A DNA stretch of 64,000 nucleotides from Humulus lupulus (taxonomy: Eukaryota > Streptophyta > Magnoliopsida > Rosales > Cannabaceae), in the NCBI RefSeq assembly GCF_963169125.1, contig NC_084800.1, forward strand, positions 148,486,397-148,550,396. Direction: 5' to 3'. This document shows, piece after piece, positions 46,246-55,991 of this stretch (positions are counted from its first letter, which is position 1; every line of letters begins with the position of its first letter). The translations under genes and the position numbers were made by a program. Under the pieces are notes generated by a model. That model saw only the letters and a list, made by a program, of their open reading frames with translations, did not search any database and was not told the origin of the DNA.

Positions 46246-47738
46246 AATATAATAACTTGTTCTTAAAAAGAATATCTAATTTGAATAGGTGATAGTTTGA
46301 TTAATTTCTACTATTAATAAAACTTGAGAATCCATGTACTTATAGATATTATTAAGCTTATATTTTGTCGATTCTATTATCTTGATAATCTTTGTCTTAC
46401 AGCTTGTTTAACAATTATTAATTTAGTTCTATATATTGTCTTTAATTTCTTTATTATTGCATTTATTATTATCTTTTATTTTATTTTCTTGATACGAAAA
46501 TCTCATAAATGTTTGGAGCTATGTTAGATTTTATTAATTTTTGTTTAAAATAGTTCTCTTTTTTATTTTAGACAACTCCTTTGGGTTTCACTTCCTTGCT
46601 TATACCATCACTATTCTATATGAAAGATTTGTGTGCTTGCGATATAAATATTTAAAACATACTTTAGTCTGATAGGATTTGAATGCTCTCTATCCTCTTT
46701 CTACATTTTACATGATTTTTCTTTTTCCTTTATAGTCCATGTCAAACGTAGACTACAATTGAAAACAATACATATCATTATTCTATATTAAAAATACAAA
46801 AAAAATATATATTATAGTGATACTACTACAATATGTTGAACCAATGACACATTTTAATGTCTTGCAACATAGGTGCATGACATTAAAAAGCTGAGGAAGC
46901 TTATAATGTCTTCCCTTGTAAGACATTAAAGTCCGTCACAAATAGTGGATAAGTGCTGGAGTTTTCAAATTTATTTTTAAATATTAAAATAAATATAGAA
47001 GTAACGTCTCTCATTAAGAGACTTTAAATGCTTATAATGCTCCTCATTGGAAGACATTAAACAAGTGTAGCGTCTCCCAACAAGGGACATTACATATAGT
47101 CCAAATTTAAAGTGGGCGCCTTTTTCCCCCATAGGCGGGTGATTGAAAAAATTTGGGAAATTTATCAAAACAAAATTATTAAAGTTAATAATATAAAAAA
47201 GGAAGAAAAGTGAAACCATCGACTAATCTCTTGCCTAACCTCTATACTTTCTTGCCTCTCTACCTCTCTCAGGTTCGACTACTCACTTTGTTGAAGAATT
47301 TTTTTGGTTTTTTATCTAACCATTATGATCTTTGGTTTGTTTTATTATGGAATATGACTTTTTTTATTTGAGCACATCGATTCTTGATTTAACGTTTTGG
47401 GCTTCGTCTTATTGTGCATATGCTCTATTGAGTTTTGACCTCACGGTAACTCCTATAGTGCGAAAGAATGGCCTTTAGCATGTAATTTATGCATTTTCCA
47501 TTTAATATTTTCAGTTTTACTGGTTTCTTTCTACTCACCATATTTAGCTTTTTGTTTGTAGGGATTTGAAATGGGAGCATTGCATTGGAATTGTTAATGC
47601 TTGAGGTGTATTTTGAATAAGAACTTATCTTGCTCTGTTTTGCCTCTTTGAACGTCTCTATTTGGCTTTCTTTATAAGATTGAGTTAGTTGTAAAATGCA
47701 TTAGCCGAAGAAGAAGTCTTCCCTAAAAACCCCTCTCA
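46246..47738. other. Intergenic stretch with inverted ACATT/AATGT motifs
   Basis: AT-rich and without a gene. From about 46,850 to 47,100 short motifs (AATGTCTT, GACATTAAA, GTCTC...GAGAC) recur in both orientations, like the subterminal repeats of DNA transposons. A GC-richer patch follows (47,115-47,150). The left pararetrovirus copy starts at 47,739. Confidence 0.45.
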
Positions 47739-48679
47739 GCTCCCTAAAAAAGATCTCACCTGCAGAGGCCGTCTTGAATTGGCAAACGGAGAACATGCTA
47801 GCTCAAAACAAAACTCTAGCACAGATCGATGAAAAACTCTCTCACGTAAGCCATAAGGTGACCAAACTCAGTGACGAAATCTCAAGGGTCGACACAACTA
47901 TGAGCAAACTAGTCTACAGAATCTCGGAGGTACACGAAGAGCTACTGACAATGGCAAAATCCCAACATGCTCCACATGACATCTTTCGGGCTAAAGAAGC
48001 AGAACTTAAAAGTCTAAAAAGCCAATATGTCGCTATGCAAAGTCACCAAAAAGAAGTCTCTCTATCCCCAGGCGTTAGTCCCACACCATGGATGTTTTCA
48101 ACAATGCCACAACATTCCCAACCACTAGCAATGCCTACAAAAAGAGGTGATCAAATACTTCGCCTCAAAAGAATCCTTGAAGAGGAAGACCAACTAAAGA
48201 AACAACAAAAAGAAAAGCAAGTAGACGACGGTCAGACAAAACACCAGCTCATGGTCCAAAAGACAAATCGCCTTACTGAGCTAATCCATCAACATTGCTT
48301 AGACAGTCTCCCGCAAATTAATCTTAACGAAGAACTCGATGGCTCAAGCGACGATACACAATCTTCCTCCCCTGACAAATCTGAATTATGGGAGACCGAC
48401 GATGATGACAGTAGTGACGAAGCCCCACATCAATTCATGACACACCACACCCAAGATTCGGGGGTCGAAAGAGAAATAGGGTTTCCTCCAATAGAGCCAA
48501 TCATAGAAGAGGAGGCGTCATCCTCAGAAGAAAAAAACACCACCAGGCACAACTTTGTGACAAGCGGAAAACCTCATACCTTCACGTTAGATGATTTACC
48601 ACCAAGTCAATGGAGGTCTCGCTTTAAGAATTCAAAGTCTGGACCTTGCTCGAAGCCCAAAAGCCCAGGGCAGAAATAA
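47739..48679 (+). pseudogene. Pararetrovirus ORF1, 3' part (coiled coil and acidic region)
   Basis: The frame is open from the copy boundary to a TAA at 48,677-48,679. It starts with a heptad-rich coiled coil (LAQIDEKLSHVSHKVTKLSD, then EISRVDTTMSKLVYRISE), followed by a second charged helix and a serine/aspartate/glutamate-rich acidic stretch. It ends with a basic tail (RSRFKNSKSG, then KPKSPGQK). Coiled-coil regions of this kind occur in virion-associated or polyprotein linker parts of caulimovirids. The movement protein that normally precedes it is missing in this copy. The end overlaps ORF2 by about 50 nt in another frame. Confidence 0.75.
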
Positions 48680-51600
48680 GAGACATCCTTCTGCAACTTG
48701 TATCAAGGTTCACTGGAATACTGCAAGACTGGTGGCAATGTCTAGGAGAATACAGACAACTTCAATTCCACCAAGCAGAATCAATTGAAATAGCTCTAAA
48801 CCACCTCTATGTCGAATTTTGTGGGCAAGATGCCCAGGTAATCGAGAGACTCCGAGCAGAATTCTTCAAAATGAAGTGCTGCTCAATGGATAAGAATGAC
48901 TTGGAGCTACATTATCAAAGAATGTCCAAAAGATTCTACCTAATTGGGGGAGTAGATGATCCGAACCTAAAGCAAGCCTTCTTGGCGTCCATCCCAGAAC
49001 CACTTGGCGAAGAGACATTCAGACTCCTCTCAGCAAATGGCAGAACATTACAGAACACAACTCTTGGTGAGCTATTCCAGACAATAATGAGAGCACTAGA
49101 AAAAATGTGCTCCTTGAATAAATTCCTACAGGAATACATGAAGCAAACGAAACAGTTCGATAAGGTGTGCAGTCCAAGAGATCTAACAATCAAATGCTCA
49201 ACTAAGTCATCTTGTTCCTGCGAAACGCCAAGCTATGGTGGGAAGAGACACAAAAGCAAGTCATTCAAACCAAGGACTCCAAGGAAATTTCTCCGAAGGA
49301 AAAACAAACCAGGCAAGTCTTCTAATAGATGTTTCTTGTGCGGACAGAATGGGCACTTTGCCAAGCAATGTCCAAAAGGAAAAACGGCGAAGATGATATC
49401 ACACATCCAGGATGTAACAGGAGTATCCCTCTTAGACGATGATGTAGAATCCGTGTTCTCTATAGAAGATGAAATCTCCCCGTATACTGTCTGTGCATTA
49501 CGACCATTCTCCCACTCAGATGAGGATAGTGCAAGGGGCATCTTCAAAATGAATGCCATAAATTCTGTTCAACCCATCCCTATGGCAAAAATGCAAATCA
49601 TCCCAACAAAATACTCCAAGCCAATCAAGGTGGCTGCCTTCTTTGATACTGGCGCCTCCTACACCATCATGAATCCTGATATTCTACCACCCGAATTTTG
49701 GAAGAAAAAGAAGCAGTACTTCCACGCAGCAAATAACCAAATTTTCTGCACGGAACTAATCAGCAGGCCCATCAAGCTGCAATTTTTTCCAGGCTGCTCA
49801 ATCATCCACAGGGTCATCGGCTCCAAACTTCCGGGAAAGGATTTAATTATAGGTTTCGACCTCTACACGAAGAAAAAAGGTCTGAGAATACTTCCACAGG
49901 GGTTGGCGTACAAGAAATACTTCACTCCATGGGAGCAGGTTCCGAATTACTTCCACATGACTGAAGATTGTCTGACATCACTCAAAGAGCGCATTATCCA
50001 AAAATCATGTGCTACTTCCCATATGGAGTTCTCAAATAAATGCGACCACCCACTATGGAAAAATGAGGAATTCTTCATTTCTCTCCCCTTTAAGATGAAT
50101 GAAGATGCAAACCCAACTAAAGCAAGTCATCCGGGAATGAGCCCCGATCATCAAAGCCTGGCAAACAAGGAATGCGAAGAGCTAAAAGCACAAGGATTAA
50201 TCGAAGAAACTGAATCTCCATGGGCCTGCCATGCATTCTACGTCAACAACAGATCAAAACAAACCCGAGGCAAGCAACGACTAGTAATAAACTACCAACC
50301 GCTCAACCACTTCCTAACAGATGACAAGTTTCCTCTGCCAAACAGAAATTCCTTGTTCTCCAGCCTATCACAAGCAAAGGTATTTTCCAAATTTGACCTA
50401 AAAGTAGGTTTTTGGCAACTAGGAGTCAAAAAAGAGGACAGGCCGAAAACTGCATTCTGTATCCCAAACCATCATTTCCAATGGACTGTAATGCCATTCG
50501 GGCTCAAAGCAGCCCCATCCCTCTTCCAAAAAGCCATGAGCAAGATATACAAGCCCATCTTAAACCAGGTCCTCATCTACATAGACGATATCCTCCTTTT
50601 TTCCCCTGATATAAAATCCCATACCAATCTTCTAACCCAATTTGCTAGTATCACTGAAAAGTATGGAATAATGTTATCAAAAAAGAAGATGGTGTTGGGC
50701 CAGCCCAAAATCGAATTCCTAGGGATGAAATTGCACAATGGCACATACGAAGCCAACCCTCACATAGCCCAGGAACTCCACAAATTTCCAAATGAAGGCC
50801 TCACAAAGACCCAAGTACAACAGTTCCTAGCGATCGTGAACTACCTCAGAGACTTCGTGCCCCACCTGTCCGGTTTCACAAGCCCATTAACCAAGATGCT
50901 TCAAAAAGATTCTCCACCTTGGGGAAAAGAACAGACAGAAGCGGTAAAAACCCTCAAAGAGTTAATGAAAGATTTACCACCACTTCAGATTCCATCAGAC
51001 GGAAAAAGAATCCTGCAGACTGACGCAAGCGACAAGAATTGGGGGGCGGTCCTATTAGAGGAAGACACCAACAACAAAAGAAAGGTGTGCGGGTACAAGA
51101 GCGGAGCATTCAAAGATTCCCAACTCCACTACCACTCTACTCTGAAAGAAATCTTGGCGGTCAAAATGGGAATAATGAAGTTTGAATTCCACCTCATCGC
51201 TCATAATTTCTTGGTCGAAACAGATTTCTCATCCTTTGAAGGAATGCTCACATTCAAGCAAAACAAAGCTGTCAATGCCCAATCACTCCGATTAGCCACG
51301 TGGTTCTCTTGTTACACCTTTCAAGTCAAGCACATCAAAGGAAAATCAAACACCATCCCAGATTTCCTTTCAAGGCCAAACTGGAGTACTATAAATATAA
51401 TCTCCCCAGAAACTAATCAACCCATCCCTCTAGTTTTCATGGCAAACCCTGCAGCAATCATCCCTACATTTCCAAAAGATGCCCAAAAGGTTATCAACCA
51501 CAAAACCCCAAAAATAAAGGCCATGAAAAATGCTTTAGATATCCAGTCTACCCTTGTTAGAGGTCATGGAAAATCAATGGCAAAAGAGTTAGGCTTCCAT

Positions 51601-52410
51601 CCAAAGTACCCATTTGCCAAACTCTTTCACATGGAGAATACCATTTTTATGCCAAAAAAGATTACCCACATGTTCTGGTACTTAATGAGCTCCTACACTA
51701 TTGCTATTGAGGTTCACACCATAGGACTCCGAACATCATTTCGTAGCTACATGCAAAGGCCTGACCTCCGTCCAGCATACCAACATCCTATGGATCTATT
51801 GCAATGGTTCAAACCTTTATCTGATTGGAATGATCTGCTCACCCAACAATGGGAAAAGGTCCGCAACAAAAGGCCAGTTGGTTTATCTTATCCAGCTGAT
51901 GAAAACGTGGCAAATCCAACAAAGTGCTACACCATTCTGTTACTAAAGCTAAATGTCAACCATGATCTGACATTTACACCAAATGTTCAAATATACAGAT
52001 CCAGCGAATATCCAATGGTTGTCATCGGAAACCCTGAACACCGACAGCTGGAAAAACTTCTGTTTAGCACAAATGGCATCATTCCTGATGAAATGTGGCC
52101 ACGACCAGAAGACGACGCAACTTGGGAACAGTATCCAGCAGATTACTCACTAAGGATGGAAAAGGATATGGATTATTACAATCAACATTACGCTGAATAT
52201 GAAATTGATTATAATGATTCAATCTTCCAAGACTCACAACAACCAGATACCCTGTGCTCATCTCCAATAACGACTTCATTAAGAGAACTTGATGAAGAAA
52301 TAATGAGGGGATTATCAATCAAGAAAAGACCAACACGTGGAGAACCAAGTATGTCTGATGGAGATGGCAGTGATGACACATGCATGAGTCCTGATCCAAG
52401 TCATAAATAG
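48628..52410 (+). CDS. Pararetrovirus ORF2: coat/zinc knuckle, protease, RT, RNase H
   Basis: The frame is open for over 1,250 codons to a TAG at 52,408-52,410. Counting from TTG 48,646, it has a coat-like helical region (1-190), a CCHC knuckle CFLCGQNGHFAKQC (229-242), the protease site FFDTGASYT (about 333), RT with PKTAFCIPNHHFQWTVMPFG and the box YIDDILLF (about 645), RNase H starting LQTDASDKNWG (about 787), and a C-terminal extension of about 340 residues with no domain I recognise. There is no ATG before codon 75. The frame opens right after a TAA at 48,625, inside ORF1, one base back from its frame. Expression would need frameshifting or fusion. No stop interrupts the catalytic domains. 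Confidence 0.88.
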   Translation, partial: EFKVWTLLEAQKPRAEIRDILLQLVSRFTGILQDWWQCLGEYRQLQFHQAESIEIALNHLYVEFCGQDAQVIERLRAEFFKMKCCSMDKNDLELHYQRMSKRFYLIGGVDDPNLKQAFLASIPEPLGEETFRLLSANGRTLQNTTLGELFQTIMRALEKMCSLNKFLQEYMKQTKQFDKVCSPRDLTIKCSTKSSCSCETPSYGGKRHKSKSFKPRTPRKFLRRKNKPGKSSNRCFLCGQNGHFAKQCPKGKTAKMISHIQDVTGVSLLDDDVESVFSIEDEISPYTVCALRPFSHSDEDSARGIFKMNAINSVQPIPMAKMQIIPTKYSKPIKVAAFFDTGASYTIMNPDILPPEFWKKKKQYFHAANNQIFCTELISRPIKLQFFPGCSIIHRVIGSKLPGKDLIIGFDLYTKKKGLRILPQGLAYKKYFTPWEQVPNYFHMTEDCLTSLKERIIQKSCATSHMEFSNKCDHPLWKNEEFFISLPFKMNEDANPTKASHPGMSPDHQSLANKECEELKAQGLIEETESPWACHAFYVNNRSKQTRGKQRLVINYQPLNHFLTDDKFPLPNRNSLFSSLSQAKVFSKFDLKVGFWQLGVKKEDRPKTAFCIPNHHFQWTVMPFGLKAAPSLFQKAMSKIYKPILNQVLIYIDDILLFSPDIKSHTNLLTQFASITEKYGIMLSKKKMVLGQPKIEFLGMKLHNGTYEANPHIAQELHKFPNEGLTKTQVQQFLAIVNYLRDFVPHLSGFTSPLTKMLQKDSPPWGKEQTEAVKTLKELMKDLPPLQIPSDGKRILQTDASDKNWGAVLLEEDTNNKRKVCGYKSGAFKDSQLHYHSTLKEILAVKMGIMKFEFHLIAHNFLVETDFSSFEGMLTFKQNKAVNAQSLRLATWFSCYTFQVKHIKGKSNTIPDFLSRPNWSTINIISPETNQPIPLVFMANPAAIIPTFPKDAQKVINHKTPKIKAMKNALDIQSTLVRGHGKSMAKELGFHPKYPFAKLFHMENTIFMPKKITHMFWYLMSSYTIAIEVHTIGLRTSFRSYMQRPDLRPAYQHPMDLLQWFKPLSDWNDLLTQQWEKVRNKRPVGLSYPADENVANPTKCYTILLLKLNVNHDLTFTPNVQIYRSSEYPMVVIGNPEHRQLEKLLFSTNGIIPDEMWPRPEDDATWEQYPADYSLRMEKDMDYYNQHYAEYEIDYNDSIFQDSQQPDTLCSSPITTSLRELDEEIMRGLSIKKRPTRGEPSMSDGDGSDDTCMSPDPSHK

Positions 52411-55400
52411 ACCCATGTGACCTCTGAGAAGATTCTCCCACCCATGTGATGCACCCAGCTATGCTGACTAGATTCGCCTAGGTAATAACGTTTTTTCATA
52501 AAGACTACACTGAAATTTGCAGACTCCCTGAAGACATCAGAGCTAAACAGAAGTTTTTCCAGCTGTCGGTATTCAGGGTTTCCGATGACAACCATTGGAT
52601 ATTCGCTGAATCTGTATATTTGAACATTTGGTGTAAATGTCAGATCATGGTTGACATTTAGCTTTAGTAACAAAATGGTGTAGCACTTTGTTGGATTTGC
52701 CACGTTTTCATCAGCTGGATAAGATAAACCAACTGGCCTTTTGTTGCGGACCTTTTCCCATTGTTGGGTGAGCAGATCATTCCAATCAGATAAAGGTTTG
52801 AACCATTGTAATAGATCCATAGGATGTTGGTATGCTGGACGGAGGTCAGGCCTTTGCATGTAGCTACGAACTGATGTTCGGAGTCCTATGATGTGAACCT
52901 CAATAGCAATAGTGTAGGAGCTCATTAAGTACCAGAACATGTGGGTAATCTTTTTTGGCATAAAAATGGTATTCTCCATGTGAAAGAGTTTCGCAAATGG
53001 GTACTTTGGATGGAAGCCTAACTCTTTTCCCATTGATATTCCATGACCTCTAACAAGGGTAGACTGGATATCTAAAGCATTTTGGATGGCCTTTATTTTT
53101 GGGGTTTTGTGGTTGATAACCTTTTGGGCATCTTTTGGAAATGTAGAGATGATTGCTGCAGGGTTTGCCACGAAAACTAGAGGGATGGGTTGATTAGTTT
53201 CTGGGGAGATTATATTTATAGTACTCCAGTTTGGCCTTGAAAGGAAATCTGGGATGGTGTTTGATTTTCCTTTGATGTGCTTGACTTGAAAGGTGTAACA
53301 AGAGAACCACGTGGCTAATCGGAGTGATTGGGCATTGACAGCTTTGTTTTGCTTGAATGTGAGCATTCCTTCAAAGGATGAGAAATCTGTTTCGACCAAG
53401 AAATTATGAGCGATGAGGTGGAATTCAAACTTCATTATTCCCATTTTGACCGCCAAGATTTCTTTCAGAGTAGAGTGGTAGTGGAGTTGGGAATCTTTGA
53501 ATGCTCCGCTTTTGTACCCGCACACCTTTCTTTTGTTGTTGGTGTCTTCCTCTAATAGGACCGCCCCCCAATTCTTGTCGCTTGCGTCAGTCTGCAGGAT
53601 TCTTTTTCCGTCTGATGGAATCTGAAGTGGTGGTAAATCTTTCATTAACTCTTTGAGGGTTTTTACCGCTTCTGTCTGTTCTTTTCCCCAAGGTGGAGAA
53701 TCTTTTTGAAGCATCTTGGTTAATGGGCTTGTGAAACCGGACAGGTGGGGCACGAAGTCTCTGAGGTAGTTCACGATCCCTAGGAACTGTTGGACTTGGG
53801 TCTTTGTGAGGCCTTCATTTGGAAATTTGTGGAGTTCCTGGGCTATGTGAGGTTGGGCTTCGTATGTGCCATTGTGTAATTTCATCCCTAGGAATTCGAT
53901 TTTGGGCTGGCTCAACACCATCTTCTTTTCTGATAACATTATTCCATACTTTTTAGTGATACCAGCAAATTGGGTTAGAAGATTGGTATGGGATTTTATA
54001 TCAAGGGAAAAAAGGAGGATATCGTCTATGTAGATGAGGACCTGGTTTAAGATGGGCTTGTATATCTTGCTCATGGCTTTTTGGAAGAGGGATGGGCCTG
54101 TTTTGAGCCCGAATGGAATTACAGTCCATTGGAAATGATGGTTTGGGATACAGAATGCAGTTTTCGGCCTGTCCTCTTTTTTGACTCCTAGTTGCCAAAA
54201 ACCTACTTTTAGGTCAAATTTGGAAAATACCTTTGCTTGTGATAGGCTGGAGAATAAGGAATTTCTGTTTGGCAGAGGAAACTTGTCATCTGTTAGGAAG
54301 TGGTTGAGCGGTTGGTAGTTTATTACTAGTCGTTGCTTGCCTCGGGCTTGTTCTGATCTATTGTTGACGTAGAATGCATGGCAGGCCCATGGAGATTCAG
54401 TTTCTTCGATTAATCCTTGTGCTTTTAGCTCTTCGCATTCCTTGTTTGCCAGGCTTTGATGATCAGGGCTCATTCCCGGATGAGTTGCTTTAGTTGGGTT
54501 TGCATCTTCATTCATCTTAAAGGGGAGAGAAATGAAGAATTCCTCATTTTTCCATAGTGGGTGGTCGCATTTATTTGAGAACTCCATATGGGAAGTAGCA
54601 CATGATTTTTGGATAATGCGCTCTTTGAGTGATGTCAGACAACCTTCAGTCATGTGGAAGTAATTCAGAACCTGCTCCCATGGAGTGAAGTATTGCTTGT
54701 ACGCCAACCCCTGTGGAAGTAATCTCAGACCTTTTTTCTTCGTGTAGAGATCGAAACCTATAATTAAATCCTTTCCCGGAAGTTTGGAGCCGATGACCCT
54801 GTGGATGATTGAGCAGCCTGGAAAAAATTGCAGCTTGATGGGCCTGCTGATTAGTTCCGTGCAGAAAATTTGGTTATTTGCTGCGTGGAAGTACTGCTTC
54901 TTTTTCTTCCAAAATTCTGGTGGTAGAATATCAGAATTCATGATGGTGTAGGAGGCTCCAGTATCAAAGAAGGCAGCCACCTTGATTGGCTTGGAGTATT
55001 TTGTTGGGATGATTTGCATTTTTTCCATAGGGATGGGTTGAACAGAATTTATGGCATTCATTTTGAAGATGCCCCTTGCACTATCCTCATTTGAGTGGGA
55101 GAATGGTCGTAATGCACAGACAGTATACGGGGAGATTTCATCTTCTATAGAGAACACGGATTCTACATCATCGTCTGAGAGGGATACTCCTTTTACATCT
55201 TGGATGTGTGATATCATCTTCGCCGTTTTGCCTTTTGGACATTTCTTGGCAAAGTGCCCTTTCTGTCCGCACAAGAAACATCTATTAGAAGACTTGCCTG
55301 GTTTGTTTTTCCTTCGGAGAAATTTCCTTGGAGTCCTTGGTTTAAATGACTTGCTTTTGTATCTCTTCCCACCATAGCTTGGCCTTTCGTAGGAACAAGA

Positions 55401-55991
55401 TGACTTAGTTGAGCATTTGATTGTTAGATCTCTTGGACTGCACACCTTATCGAACTGTTTCGTTTGCTTCATGTATTCCTGTAGGAATTTATTCAAGGAG
55501 CACATTTTTTCTAGTGCTCTCATTATTGTCTAGAATAGCTCACCAAGAGTTGTGTTCTGTAATGTTCTGCCATTTGCTGAGAGGAGTCTGAACATCTCTT
55601 CGCCAAGTGGTTCTGGGATGGACGCCAAGAAGGCTTGCTTTAGGTTCGGATCATCTACTCCCCCAATTAGGTAGACTCTTTTGGACATTCTTTGATAATG
55701 TAGCTCCAAGTCATTCTTATCCATTGAGCAGCACTTCATTTTGAAGAATTCTGCTCGGAGTCTCTCGATTACCTGGGCATCTTGCCCACAAAATTCGACA
55801 TAGAGGTGGTTTAGAGCTGTTTCAATTGATTCTGCTTGGTGGAATTGAAGTTTCCTGTATTCTCCTAGACATTGCCACCAGTCTTGCAGTATTCCAGTGA
55901 ACCTTGATACAAGCTGCAGAAGGATGTCTCTTATTTCTGCCCTGGGCTTTTGGGCTTCGAGCAAGGTCCAGACTTTGAATTCTTAAAGCGA
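52401..55991 (-). pseudogene. Pararetrovirus ORF2, copy 2, interrupted and truncated
   Basis: Same domain order as copy 1: coat-like region (55,533-55,964), CCHC knuckle (CFLCGQKGHFAKKC), protease FFDTGASYT, RT with YIDDILLF, RNase H, and the first part of the C-terminal extension. A TAG at 55,530-55,532 replaces a glutamine codon found in copy 1 and splits the frame into 144 and 1,040 codons. Similarity stops at 52,543, and the last 45 residues are read from the opposite strand of copy 1's end. Roughly 35 residues differ from copy 1 over about 1,000, many of them explained by G-to-A or C-to-T changes. Confidence 0.88.
52411..52542 (+). other. Centre of the viral inverted repeat
   Basis: This is the short non-coding piece after the copy 1 stop codon, up to the junction with copy 2 at 52,543. 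On the minus strand the copy 2 frame reads into it and stops at 52,401, giving a foreign tail of about 45 residues. No clear polyadenylation signal is seen. Confidence 0.7.

Larger units (their letters stand above)
47739..52542 (+). mobile_element. Endogenous pararetrovirus copy 1 (left, 5'-truncated)
   Basis: This plus-strand copy of a Caulimoviridae genome begins in the middle of ORF1, where similarity to copy 2 starts (GCTCCCTAAAAAAG). It contains the end of ORF1, a complete-looking ORF2 and about 130 bp downstream of the stop codon. It has no movement-protein part, leader or primer site. Position 52,069 is the last base shared with copy 2; 52,070-52,542 is found only here. No target duplication or LTR is present, as expected for an integrated viral DNA without an integrase. 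Domain order (coiled coil, coat/zinc knuckle, protease, RT, RNase H) supports a Petuvirus/Florendovirus-like affinity. Confidence 0.88.

Noticed and set aside
48628..48679. CCCAAAAG in the ORF1/ORF2 overlap as a -1 slippery site
   Set aside because: In the ORF1 frame it reads G CCC AAA, which does not fit X XXY YYZ, and the re-pairing would be poor.
55051..55377. 108-codon plus-strand frame, mirrored at 49,233-49,559 on the minus strand
   Set aside because: It is the antisense of the conserved zinc-knuckle/protease part of viral ORF2 and occurs in both copies only because the copies are similar.
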